The position numbers and the translations under genes are program-made. This document shows, one piece after another, positions 8,535 through 18,500 of a stretch of DNA of 64,000 bases. Every line of letters starts with the position of its first letter. The stretch's first letter is position 1. The stretch comes from Deltaproteobacteria bacterium (GTDB taxonomy: Bacteria > Myxococcota > Kuafuiibacteriia > Kuafuiibacteriales > Kuafuiibacteriaceae). The notes under the pieces are model-generated. The model was not told the DNA's origin. It worked only from the letters and a program-made list of their open reading frames with translations, and made no database searches. The stretch is from assembly GCA_011526105.1 (NCBI GenBank), contig WYAZ01000098.1:1-64000 (forward strand), in the 5' to 3' direction.

Positions 8535-10049
8535 ATGGCTCGACGCGAAGCTGCGGCGCCGGTTCTGCTCCTCGCCGTCCTCGGCTGCGGGTCCTCGGGC
8601 GAGACCGTTCGATTGCCGCTTCCCATCGAACTCGAACCCGATGCACAGGCGGCGCTCCTCGCCTTTCGCGTCGATGGCGGCCCACGCACGCTTCATCTCA
8701 TCGACCTCGCGAATCTGGATCCAGCAGCGCTCGAGCTGCCGTTCGTTCGACCTTACGAGACCGGTACCGTGGTGGAGGCTGTGCTCCTCTTCTACGCGGC
8801 ACCGCCCTCGGGTCTGGGGCTCACGCCTGGACCGATTCCGGTGCGGAGCTCGGGCGGAACGGAGCTCCGCTACTTCGCTCCCGAAAAGCTCATGTCCGGG
8901 CGGCGACTCAGACTCCACTCTGGAGAGACCCCGAACTGGGAGAGCGTGGGTGGTTCGGGCGGACTGGACGAAGGTCTTTTGAGCACGCGCATCGACTTTG
9001 ATCCGTGCATCGAGTTCCGCCCTACGAATGCCAAGGTCGTCGGATGTCGACATCCGGTGGTTGTCCTTCCCCGGGGCAAGAACCGTGTGATGTTTGGCAC
9101 CGCCGGTCAGCGATTCTGGGACCTGGACGTATCGGATCGAAACCGGCTCGAGCCGGTGCGTGTGCCCGGCCCGCTCATCCCCGAGATCCGTCCGCCCGCC
9201 ACCGACCAGCTCTGCGCCACGGAGGGCACGACCAGCACCTCCACCGTGATGGTCCCGCTCGAGCAACGCATCTTCGGTGGCGTGGGAAGCATGGAAGACC
9301 ACGCGTGGTTTGGTGGCTGGGGGGCCGTGCACTACGTCCGTCCCGGTGCGGCAGCGGTCAGGGTGGACCTGCCGCTGCCACCCACGACCGTGCGGCACCG
9401 TTCGATTCGTTGGCTGGCCGGTCAGCACAACCCAGATCGAGAAGACTTCGAGCTGTATGCGATGACGGGTCGCGGCACCCTGTTCCGGGTCCTGCGCGAG
9501 GGCTCAGTCTTTCAGGCCGAACTCGTCTACGACTTCGGCATCGCGGACGACCTCGACGTGCTCGACTACGGGGGTCTCGCCTACCCGGGATTGGGCCGAG
9601 TGGTCGCGGTGCTGGGCTCGAAGGACAACGTTCTCTTCTACGATCACAGCCGGGCCGAGGCCGAACGTGTGTCGGATGACCGGCGTCCGTATCCGGGCCA
9701 AGGCTTCAGCGCCGCAGTCTTCGTGCCGGAGATCGGCAGCTTGATCGCGGGCGAAGGCGCACGCATCTTGCGGCACGAGGAGGGCGACAACTCGTGGGTC
9801 CCCCTGGAGGTCACAAGCGACTGGCAAGCTCGGATCGAGGCGCTCGGCGTCTACGGTGACGGCTTCCTCTTTGGTGGCACCAACGGCTTCATCGCTCAAT
9901 ACGTGCGCGGACCAGGCTTCTGCCCCACTCGTCAGCTCGCGCCTCACACGCCTCGCTACTTCGTGCCGCTTCAAGACGCGGTCTTCGTGATCGGCGCGAA
10001 GCCGAGTGATCGCAACGAGGTGGTGTTCTCCGTGCTCGGCTACGACTGA
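8535..10049 (+). CDS. Putative beta-propeller lipoprotein
   Basis: 504 residues with a short lipoprotein signal: a hydrophobic stretch and the lipobox LAVLGC at residues 13-18. The mature protein is rich in beta-strand-like repeats with alternating Gly/aromatic residues (for example ELYAMTGRGTLFRVL and VVAVLGSKDNVLFYDHS), as in beta-propeller sensor or scaffold proteins. No catalytic motif is visible. It resembles the lipoprotein at 42957 in layout: lipobox, a PELxxDxQ-like segment just after it, propeller-like repeats, and a Cys-Pro pair about 50 residues before the C-terminus. Its 3' end overlaps the convergent recD end by 10 bases. Confidence 0.8.
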   Translation: MARREAAAPVLLLAVLGCGSSGETVRLPLPIELEPDAQAALLAFRVDGGPRTLHLIDLANLDPAALELPFVRPYETGTVVEAVLLFYAAPPSGLGLTPGPIPVRSSGGTELRYFAPEKLMSGRRLRLHSGETPNWESVGGSGGLDEGLLSTRIDFDPCIEFRPTNAKVVGCRHPVVVLPRGKNRVMFGTAGQRFWDLDVSDRNRLEPVRVPGPLIPEIRPPATDQLCATEGTTSTSTVMVPLEQRIFGGVGSMEDHAWFGGWGAVHYVRPGAAAVRVDLPLPPTTVRHRSIRWLAGQHNPDREDFELYAMTGRGTLFRVLREGSVFQAELVYDFGIADDLDVLDYGGLAYPGLGRVVAVLGSKDNVLFYDHSRAEAERVSDDRRPYPGQGFSAAVFVPEIGSLIAGEGARILRHEEGDNSWVPLEVTSDWQARIEALGVYGDGFLFGGTNGFIAQYVRGPGFCPTRQLAPHTPRYFVPLQDAVFVIGAKPSDRNEVVFSVLGYD

Positions 10050-11836
10050 GCCCCGGATCGCCACAGGCGATCGGTCAGCCCCGAGGCCCGCTGGATGCGC
10101 CGCTCGACCGCCGCCCGCAAGACTTCGGGCCGTGCGTACACGGTCACGTGGTGTCGGGCGCGCGTCACCGCGGTGTAGAGCAGTTCGCGGGAGATCACCA
10201 AAGAAACCTGGTCCGGAAGCACAACGCTCACGTGATCCATCTCGGAACCCTGGCTCTTGTGGATGGTCATCCCGAACACGGTGTCGTGCTGCGGCAGTCG
10301 CCCGGGGCTGAGGCTCCGCACGGAGCCATCGCCGGATACAAAGTGCGCACGGAGGTCGCCGTTCTCCGCCTTCATAATGAAGCCGATGTCGCCGTTGTAG
10401 AGGTCCAAAGAGTAGTCGTTCTCGCGCACCATGATCGGACGTCCCGGGTACCACGCGTCCTTGGGCGAAAGCAGCCCGGCGCGGGCGAGGGTTCGCTCGA
10501 CCTCCTGGTTGACGGCCGAGACACCTCGCGGACCGGCGGCGTGCGCACAGAGGACTCGAAACCGCCCGAAGGCCACCGCCCTCTCGTTCGGGCTCTCCGC
10601 CTCGAGATAGGCGCGATAGTGCGTGAGGACCTCGTCGCGAAGCGAGCGATCGAGTCCGAGCCCCGGGCCGCCGGAGACGAGGCGGACGTCGCTTCGAGCA
10701 GGGTCGTTCAGAATGCTCAGCGCAGCATCCGCGTCCTCCGCTTGAATCGCGTGCGCAAGCGCGCCGATGCCGCTTTCGGCGCCGAAGCGGTGGCTCTTCT
10801 CGAGTCGGAAGATGCACTGCGCGATCGGTGCGTTGGAGTTCTGGCTGCGCGCCGGGGCATTGCAGATGTCTCCGAGGATCGCACCGACCTCGACCGAGGC
10901 GAGCTGGTCCTCGTCGCCGAGGAGGACCATTCGTGCGTGTTTTGGGGTGGCCGCGAGCAGCTTCGACAGGAGTGCCAAGTCCACCATGGAGGCCTCGTCG
11001 ACGACCACTACGTCCGTCTGAAGCGGGTGTCGCTCGTCATGCCGAAAGCGCGTGGGGTGGTCTTTGCGCCAGCCCAGCGCTCGATGGATGGTCGAGGTGG
11101 CGATGGGGATCGCGTGTCTGACCGAGTCCGAGCAAGGGAGGGAGCTCACTCGCTCGCGGATCGACTCGGCGAGTCGCGCCGCCGCCTTTCCGGTTGGCGC
11201 AAGCAAAGTTGCGCGGAGCGGCGGCGCGCCTGTCGCTTGCCGGTCCTCGACGAGCAGCGCCAGGAGCCTGAGCACGGCGGAGGTCTTGCCGGTCCCTGGC
11301 CCCCCAGTGATGACCGTGAGTCTACGCGACAAGGTGCCCTCTGCCGCGCGCCGGGTGGGGTCGGTTGGCCCCTCGAGCGCCGATGGGAACAGACGCTCGA
11401 GCGCATCGGTCGTGTCGGGTGATCTCTCGACCGCGATGATCTCGGAGGCGCGGCGCTCGAGCTCCGTGGCCGCAAGCTCCTGATAACGCCAGTAGCGCTC
11501 GAGATACAAACGTCCGCGGTCGTCGAGCACGAGGGGTGCGTCCTGGGCGCCCACGAGAGGGCTCGAACGAAGCAATGAGATCCATCCTTCGGTCTCGGGC
11601 AGCGTTACCGGAGGGGAGGTGGCCCCCGCGGTCAAACCGGCGCTCAGCGCCGACGCGTCGAGTTCCCTCATCGCCAAGCAGACGTGACCGGCCGCCGTGA
11701 AGCGGCTGACCAACGCGGCGGCCAGCGTCACCTCTTCGCGTGCCTCGCCCGCCATACGAGTGAGCGCGCGGGCGAGGTGCACGTCGAGCGGCGAGAGTAC
11801 CCCGGCGGCGCGGAGCTGATCGACTCGATCACTCAA
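10040..11836 (-). CDS. recD: Exodeoxyribonuclease V alpha subunit, RecD helicase
   Basis: 598 residues. This is the 5'-3' superfamily 1B helicase motor of the RecBCD enzyme, which processes double-strand breaks for recombination and degrades foreign linear DNA. The Walker A motif GGPGTGKT is at residues 178-185, the Walker B DEAS at 280-283, and C-terminal helicase motifs include MTIHKSQGSE and LYTAVTRARHHV. An N-terminal helical domain of about 160 residues is the usual RecB-binding part. The start overlaps the recB stop (ATGA, 11833-11836), so this is the last gene of the operon recC-recB-recD. Length is typical (E. coli RecD is 608). Confidence 0.95.
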   Translation of the reverse strand: MSDRVDQLRAAGVLSPLDVHLARALTRMAGEAREEVTLAAALVSRFTAAGHVCLAMRELDASALSAGLTAGATSPPVTLPETEGWISLLRSSPLVGAQDAPLVLDDRGRLYLERYWRYQELAATELERRASEIIAVERSPDTTDALERLFPSALEGPTDPTRRAAEGTLSRRLTVITGGPGTGKTSAVLRLLALLVEDRQATGAPPLRATLLAPTGKAAARLAESIRERVSSLPCSDSVRHAIPIATSTIHRALGWRKDHPTRFRHDERHPLQTDVVVVDEASMVDLALLSKLLAATPKHARMVLLGDEDQLASVEVGAILGDICNAPARSQNSNAPIAQCIFRLEKSHRFGAESGIGALAHAIQAEDADAALSILNDPARSDVRLVSGGPGLGLDRSLRDEVLTHYRAYLEAESPNERAVAFGRFRVLCAHAAGPRGVSAVNQEVERTLARAGLLSPKDAWYPGRPIMVRENDYSLDLYNGDIGFIMKAENGDLRAHFVSGDGSVRSLSPGRLPQHDTVFGMTIHKSQGSEMDHVSVVLPDQVSLVISRELLYTAVTRARHHVTVYARPEVLRAAVERRIQRASGLTDRLWRSGAQS

Positions 11837-14800
11837 GATGACCCTCGTTCTTTGATCTCGGGGCTTCGAAAGAGCTCATCCAGCGCTTCGACCAGCGCGC
11901 GCGTGGGTCGGTCGAAGAAGACGCCGCTCGCAGGCCCAAGCTCGGGGCTCATGCCCTTGATGAACAGGTAGTACACGCCCCCGAAGTGAAGGTCGTAGTC
12001 GTAGTCGGGCATTCGGTGCGCGAGGTAGCGATGCACCGCGAGCACGTAGAGGTGGTACTGCAGGTGGTAGTGCCCATGCGCCATCGCCTGCGAGAGCTGC
12101 GCAGGACGGAAGTCGGCAAACCGAGGACCGAGGTAGTTGGACTTGTAGTCCACCACGAAGAACCGGCTCTCGTGTTCGAAGACGAGGTCGATGTAGCCCT
12201 TCAGGAAGCCGCGGAGCGCCGGGAAGTCGAGCTGCGCGAGGGCGTCCGCGTAGCGAAGAGCTGGTTCGCTGTGCGCGTGGGCACGAAAGACCGTGGCGAG
12301 TTCTTGGGCCACAAACCCCGAGGTCGAAGTCACGCCGGGGGTGTGGCGCACGGACAGCATGAAGGCCATCTCGTCGAGACGCTTCTCGCGCGGGAGGCTC
12401 GAGAGGCGAAGCGCTGCCTTCGCGTCGTTGAGCGGGGTGTCGAGCGTTCGCTGGAGCGCGCCCACCACGGTGTCCGACCACTCGTTCGGGTCGTAGCCGA
12501 ACAGCGCCAGCTTCTCGCGCGTGAGCGCGACCAAAGCCCGGGGCTCGAAAGCCTGGAAGTCCATCTCCTCGTAGATGGAGTGGAAGCAAGAGCCCGCGTG
12601 GGAGGTCCGTGGGAAGTCGCGAAGTGGAATCTGCTCCGCGAGCGCGGGAGAGAGGGCGAGCTCGTCGTAACTCGGATCGACCACCACCTCGGCCTCGCCG
12701 CGATCGAGGGCGGGGGTTCCGTCCACCTCGGAGCCCGAGGTGCCTCGGACCAGCGCGGAGTAGCTCGAGATCACTCGCGCGGACGAAACGGCGCGGCTCT
12801 GCGCCGGGACGATCAGATGAGGGGCGGTGTCCGTGAGAGGGTGGTAAGCAGGCGCCGCTGACTCGTCGAGGTGGGCCAGAGACATGCTGCCGGCGCTCGC
12901 CTCGACAAACGCCGCGGTCTCGGCCAGACGCTGCGACTCGTCGAGGGCATCCACGTGTGATTGGGTGCGAAGCCAAGCATCAGACTCGTCGTCCTGGTGA
13001 TGGATGAGGTGACCCAGAGCGCTGCCTCCGAGGCTCTCGAGATCCCCCGTCACGACCACGCAGAGGTGTTTCGCCCGGGTGAGGGCGACATAGCTGAGCC
13101 GGAGCGCTTCGCCACGTTGCTCGTAGACCGAGCGCACTTGTGCGTCCGGGGACCTGCGAAGATCGAGCTTCAGTCGGTCGTGATCATTCGGATCGTGAAA
13201 CGCGATGACGGGTTGGTCGTGACTTGGGTCCTTCAAAACCCTCTCGACAGGGGCCCAAAGAGATGGGCAGTACACGACCGGATACTCGAGGCCCTTGCTC
13301 TTGTGAATGGTGACGAGCTCGACCGCGGCGTTGTCGGTCTCGAGCCTCAGCTCCGCAGCGTCGCTCGCTCCTAGGGCGCCGCTGCGTGCGCGATCAAACC
13401 ATCGGCACAGACCGAGCACACCCAGGTGTCCCACGCGGGCCGCACGCTCGAGCAGCTCCGCGAGGTGCAGGTGGTTCGTAAGTGCGCGCTCGCCGCCGGC
13501 CTGGCCGAGCAGATGAGTCGAGACCGCCGTCTCGCCCAGTCGGTGTCCGGAGTTGAGGATCGCGCGGTGGACGTGGGCGAAGCCTCGGCGTTGCCACAGC
13601 TCGTGCCACTCGTGGAAGCGACCGACCCAAACATCCCAGCTCGCCTCGTTGTGGCGGAGCTCAAACAGGTCACTGGCCGAGAGCCCGAGAAGCCGCGTCG
13701 AGAGCGCGCCGCGCACGAGGCGGCTCTGGCTGGGTTCGGCGAGCGCGGCCATGAGCAGGGCCAGATCCTGGGCCTCGTCGCTCTCGAAGACGGAGCTCGC
13801 TCGGCTCGAAACGGAGGGCACCCCGAGCGCACCGAGCTCCAGTTGGATCCGCGCTGACTCGTCGTTCGAACGAACCAACACGGCGATGTCCGAGGGGACG
13901 ATCGGCCGGCCATCGATGCGATGGTCGCCGCTGAGCAGGCGACAGATGTCAGCCGCAACGAGCGCCGGGAGCGCGCCTTGGGCCCCGGTCTTAGTGACAT
14001 GACCGCTCCTGCCGGCGCGACCCTCAGACGAGAGAAACCGAAGCTGAAGCGGGGGCACCGCCGCGCCGCCCTCGGTCAGAGCGGGCTTTGCGCCGGCCCT
14101 GGGCCTCACGGCGGGGAGCTCGATCCCGGGGAACAGGAATGGATGGCGGGGGCGTCCGTACAGGTGGGCCACCGCGCTGATCAGGGCGGGGTCGGAGCGC
14201 CAGTTCACGTCCAAGGTCTCCGGGGCGCTCGACGCGTCCCTCACCGCGGCGAGGTACGCGAAGATGTCGGCCCCTCGGAACGCGTAGATCGCCTGTTTGG
14301 GGTCACCGATGAGCAAGAGGGGTTGCGCAGTCCCGGCATAGACCCTCGAGAAGATCCGATACTGGATGAAGTCTGTGTCTTGAAACTCGTCGATGAGCGC
14401 CGCGCGATAGCGAGCGCGAATCTGAGCCGCGAGAGTGTCTCCGCGCTCACCCTGAAGCGCGCTATCCACGGAGTTGAGGAGGTCGTCGAAGAACTGTATC
14501 CCGAGCCGCTCTTTCTTACTTCCGAGCTCCGTGCGCAGCACCTCGACGAATCGCCGACGAAGATACAGAACGTAGGTCTCCCCCAAGGCGACGAGCGGCC
14601 CGCGGGCTTTGTCCCAACGCGAGCAGGCTTCGAAGAACGGGTGTGTGGGCGGGCTGCCGCTTGCCTTGGTGCCCTTGGTGATGGCCTCCGTGGTGAGCTT
14701 CTCGAGGAAGCTGCCGGCGCCGATGGGGTCGAGCGGGACCTCGGCCGAGAGGAACGCATCAATCTCCGCGAGCTTCTGGGGCACACTCGCGAGCCGATAC

Positions 14801-15537
14801 ACGTTCCGATTCAGAGCGCTCGATGTGTCCGACAGAATGGCGGCGACGGACTCGCGTCCGGCCTGCCACTGGCGCTTCAGGTTGAGCCAGGCCTCTCGAA
14901 AGGACTCGAGCGCGTCCATTTCGGGTGGTGCGGCTCGTTCGGGGAGCACGTCTGCCCATAGCCGACCGGAGACCTCCCGCAGGATCTTGGCGAGGGTCCC
15001 CGGTTCACGGCCTGGATCGACCAGCCGAAGCAGGAGGGGATCGAGCGCGTACGTCTCTTTCGCCCAGAAGTCGCGGACGAGCTCGTCGAAGATCGGACCG
15101 CCGTCTTGAACGAGCTCGGCTTCGAAGTCGACTTCGCACTCGAAGGCGTGCTCGCGGAGCAAGCGATGACAGAACCCGTGGATGGTGAAGATGGACGCCT
15201 GGTCGAAGCTCTCGAGGGCGGCGCGGAGCCGGCTCCGGTACTGGGCTTGCTTCTCGGCGTCTCCACGCAGCAACAGCTCGCTGAGCGACCCCGCGGTCGT
15301 GTCTGCCCGAGAGAGGGCATCGAGTTCCGCGAATAGCCTCGAGCGGACTCGGTCCCGCAGCTCTGCGGTGGCGGCCTCGGTGAAGGTCACCACGAGGATG
15401 TCGCGCACGTCGAAGCCGCGTTCAGCGACGAGCCGCACGAAGAGGGTGCAGATCGTGTGGGTCTTGCCGGTACCGGCGCTGGCCTCGATGAGCGCGGTGC
15501 CCGAGAGGGTGCGACGGAGCGGATCGAGCGGCTTCAT
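11833..15537 (-). CDS. recB: Exodeoxyribonuclease V beta subunit, RecB helicase-nuclease
   Basis: 1234 residues. Combines a 3'-5' superfamily 1A helicase with the single nuclease domain of RecBCD. The Walker A motif ASAGTGKT is at about 19-26 and the UvrD-type Walker B/motif II is LIDEFQDTD. Helicase motif IV-VI segments include VTIHKSKGLEYPVV and LSYVALTRAKH. The C-terminal nuclease motif (GYIDLVF, then VVDYKSNYLG) lies about 100 residues from the end and supplies the catalytic Asp-Asp-Lys. Length is close to the family norm (about 1180). Both ends overlap neighbours by 4 bases (recC stop, recD start), which indicates translational coupling. Confidence 0.96.
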   Translation of the reverse strand: MKPLDPLRRTLSGTALIEASAGTGKTHTICTLFVRLVAERGFDVRDILVVTFTEAATAELRDRVRSRLFAELDALSRADTTAGSLSELLLRGDAEKQAQYRSRLRAALESFDQASIFTIHGFCHRLLREHAFECEVDFEAELVQDGGPIFDELVRDFWAKETYALDPLLLRLVDPGREPGTLAKILREVSGRLWADVLPERAAPPEMDALESFREAWLNLKRQWQAGRESVAAILSDTSSALNRNVYRLASVPQKLAEIDAFLSAEVPLDPIGAGSFLEKLTTEAITKGTKASGSPPTHPFFEACSRWDKARGPLVALGETYVLYLRRRFVEVLRTELGSKKERLGIQFFDDLLNSVDSALQGERGDTLAAQIRARYRAALIDEFQDTDFIQYRIFSRVYAGTAQPLLLIGDPKQAIYAFRGADIFAYLAAVRDASSAPETLDVNWRSDPALISAVAHLYGRPRHPFLFPGIELPAVRPRAGAKPALTEGGAAVPPLQLRFLSSEGRAGRSGHVTKTGAQGALPALVAADICRLLSGDHRIDGRPIVPSDIAVLVRSNDESARIQLELGALGVPSVSSRASSVFESDEAQDLALLMAALAEPSQSRLVRGALSTRLLGLSASDLFELRHNEASWDVWVGRFHEWHELWQRRGFAHVHRAILNSGHRLGETAVSTHLLGQAGGERALTNHLHLAELLERAARVGHLGVLGLCRWFDRARSGALGASDAAELRLETDNAAVELVTIHKSKGLEYPVVYCPSLWAPVERVLKDPSHDQPVIAFHDPNDHDRLKLDLRRSPDAQVRSVYEQRGEALRLSYVALTRAKHLCVVVTGDLESLGGSALGHLIHHQDDESDAWLRTQSHVDALDESQRLAETAAFVEASAGSMSLAHLDESAAPAYHPLTDTAPHLIVPAQSRAVSSARVISSYSALVRGTSGSEVDGTPALDRGEAEVVVDPSYDELALSPALAEQIPLRDFPRTSHAGSCFHSIYEEMDFQAFEPRALVALTREKLALFGYDPNEWSDTVVGALQRTLDTPLNDAKAALRLSSLPREKRLDEMAFMLSVRHTPGVTSTSGFVAQELATVFRAHAHSEPALRYADALAQLDFPALRGFLKGYIDLVFEHESRFFVVDYKSNYLGPRFADFRPAQLSQAMAHGHYHLQYHLYVLAVHRYLAHRMPDYDYDLHFGGVYYLFIKGMSPELGPASGVFFDRPTRALVEALDELFRSPEIKERGSS

Positions 15538-18500
15538 GCGCGCTCCTCCTCGCTGTGCTCGATCATCGGCAGAAAGACCATGGACGCGATGGCTTCAAAC
15601 GTGAGGGACGCGAGCTCCGGCGCGGCGTCCGCAAGAGGTGCGATCGAGAAGAGATCGGCCGAGCCAAAGACGCGGGCCACATAGGTGTCGTCGCGCTCCC
15701 CGCGACTCCAGCTCCGGCCGTAGTCACTGCCTGCCCACGCGAGCTCGGCCGCTCGCCGAGCTGCGTCTTGGTCCGGCGGCGACTTGCTGAGCTTCGCGGC
15801 GTAGGCGAAAGATGCGTTCGGAAACAGGGGCAGCGGTGCGCGCTGGGCCTGGAGGTAGAGCCGGACGAGCTGCTCGAGGAGCTCGCCGGCGTTCGATGGC
15901 GGGCGGAAGTGCAAGATGGTCGCGCCGTCGCCTTTCTCCGGGCGTCCCACGACCACGCCGGTGCGAGCCTCGGTCTTTTGAGCCGCGACGAGCGCGAGGT
16001 GCTGTATCCATGCCGCCAACCGATACTTGGCCCGCAGCTTCGATGGAGTGAAGTGAAAGAGACCCCCGTGCTTGGTGAGCCCGAGCTCTCCCTCGAGACG
16101 AAGCTCGGCCAGGCCGATTTCGATGAGTTGAGGCTCCGATGAGGGGCCCGCGCTGTGCGAGCGCACTGCGTTTGCGAGCGGACGAATGCTGTGTGTGAGG
16201 AGATCGCTGAGGAGCAGCTCTCCCGCCGTCCCGTGTGGGAGCAAGCCCTCGGCTCTCAGTGAGGCGGTGAGGGTGGCCTCGGTTTGGCCTTGCACCACAG
16301 ACTCGACAGACCGAGCGATCAGCTGATGAGACTCGAGCGGGCCCAGGTCGAGGGCCTCACGTTCTTCGAGGAGCCGCTCGTCGAGCTCGAGCTGCAGGCC
16401 GAGTCGATCCTGGGCGAAGGAACGGGTGGGATGAGTGAAGAACCGCGTCAGCTCATCGAGCTCGACCGCCGAAACACTGAGCGCTGGCTCGGCGTCGGCG
16501 GGTAGGGCGTGACCCAAGAACGCCAGCGGGGCGTGTCGCGGTCCAAGGAGGGCCGCAGCGTCCTTTGCGCGGCGTTCGTCGTAGCTCCAGAGCCGGCGGA
16601 CTTCGTCGCCGCCTTGGAAGTATCGCGGGCTATGGGCTTGCAGCGGATGCTTCGTGACGAGCCGCGCTTCAACCGCGCGCCTTGCCTCCACCGGAGTCGC
16701 AGCCTCGTGCCCGGCCGGGAGGAAGCCCTCCGCGATGCTGTCGAGCAGAGCTCCGACGACGACCGAAGGCGGGAAGCGAGCAGGACCAGAGGCGGCTTGG
16801 CCGCTGTACGTGATCAGCAGCTGTTCGCGCGCGGCGAGCAGGGTCTCGAGGAAGAGCTGCAGATCCTCGTCTCGCACCGAACGATCCCCGCGCCTAGGTT
16901 CTGTGGCGACCAGGTCGAAGCTGACGGGCGTGGGCCGCCGGGGAAAGCTGCTGTCGTTCATGCCGAGGAGCGCCAACACTCGAAACGGAATGCCGCGCAG
17001 AGGGAGCAGCTCGGAGAAGGTGACGCCGCCGGCGAGGAAGCCGCGGGTGGCGATGGCCTCCGAGATCGATGGCAAGAGCAAACTCTCCATGGCGTCGATC
17101 GAGAAGAGTCCATCCAGGTCGCTCTCTGTTGCGAGCTTACCGAGATCGAGGAGCGCCCGCCGGAGCTCCTGATGGGGAGCGGCGTGATCGTCGCCGTCGT
17201 CGATCAGAGCGCCGAGCAACTCCGAGAGCGTGGCCGTCCAATCCGAGATGGTGCGCGGCTCGGAGAGCAGGTCCAGCGCGCCAAAGACCCGATGACAGAA
17301 CTCGGCGAAGCGCCCGAGCCGTTGAGCCGAGGATCCCTCGATCTCATCGTAGGGCAGCACTCCCGAGAACAGGCGGCCGCCTTCGCCGGTGAAGGCGTAG
17401 CCGAGCAGCAGGCGGTCGAGACCAAAAGCCCAGGTGTTCTTACGCTCGGGTGGCTGCCCGAGTTGGGCGCGGTGGTCCTCGTCTCGGGCAAACCGAACCC
17501 CCGACTCCCGGACCCACGTGGCGACTTGATCCAGCTCCGAGGCCTCGAGGCCAAAGCGGCGCCGCACCGGCTCGAGGCTCAAGAAATCGAGCAGCTCGAC
17601 GGACGTACATCGTGTTCGCGCGAGTCGAAGGAGACCGAGGAAGGCCTCGTTGACCGCGGAGGCATGGCGGATGGGCCGCTCCGCGAGACGAAACGGCAGC
17701 TCCGGCTCGCCCGCGCGGGTGGCTCCGAAGATCGCCTCCACCAGCGGCCCGTAGGTCTCGAGGTCCGGGGTGAGTACGATGATGTCCTCGGGGGCGAAGG
17801 TCGGATCCCGTTCGAGCGCGTGAATGAGCTGATCGCGCAGCACCTCGACCTCGCGGACGGGGCCGTGGCAGTCGTGAATGACGATGGAGAGGTCGCTCGG
17901 CGAAATGGGCAGAATCGGCGCTTCCGGGTTCGACGAGCGCCGATGGCGAAGCGCGAGGATATCGGACTGCATCGTCGCGAGCAGAGAGTGGGTGCCCGGG
18001 TCCACGAACAAGGTGTCCGTCGGTTCCGAGTAGCTGATGGTGCCTTCGAGCACGTCTTGAAAATCTTGGCTGAGTTTTCCGAAGCTCGAGAGCAGCGGAT
18101 GACCCACCTCTCGTCGACGCGCGTCAGGCACGTCTTCGGGCTCCGGTCGTGGCCGACCACGTCGTCCGTACTCCGTGTCTGCCCAGAAGTGTTCGGAGGG
18201 GCTCGTCACAAAAAGATGAACCTCGATCCGTTCCGAGAGCCCGGCGAGGATCTCCGTGAAGAGCGGCGGGAGACTCGAGACGCCAAAGAGACAGACCCGC
18301 GAAGGCAGACGAGAGGCCTCGAAGTCGGAGCCACTCAGCGCCGTGGCGAGCCGACCCGCGAGGATGGGGATGCGCGCGCCGCGCAGCGCCTCCGGCAGCG
18401 CGCGAAACAGCACCGGCTGCCACCCCTCGGCGTTCTGGTTGCTCTCGAAGTCTTCGAGCAGCTCCGCCCGAAACACGGCGTAGCGATCGAAGACCGCGGC

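Noticed and set aside
7606-8982. A 458-codon plus-strand frame
   Set aside because: It spans the minus-strand SDR gene and the start of the lipoprotein at 8535; product shows no motif and the genes on the true frames do.
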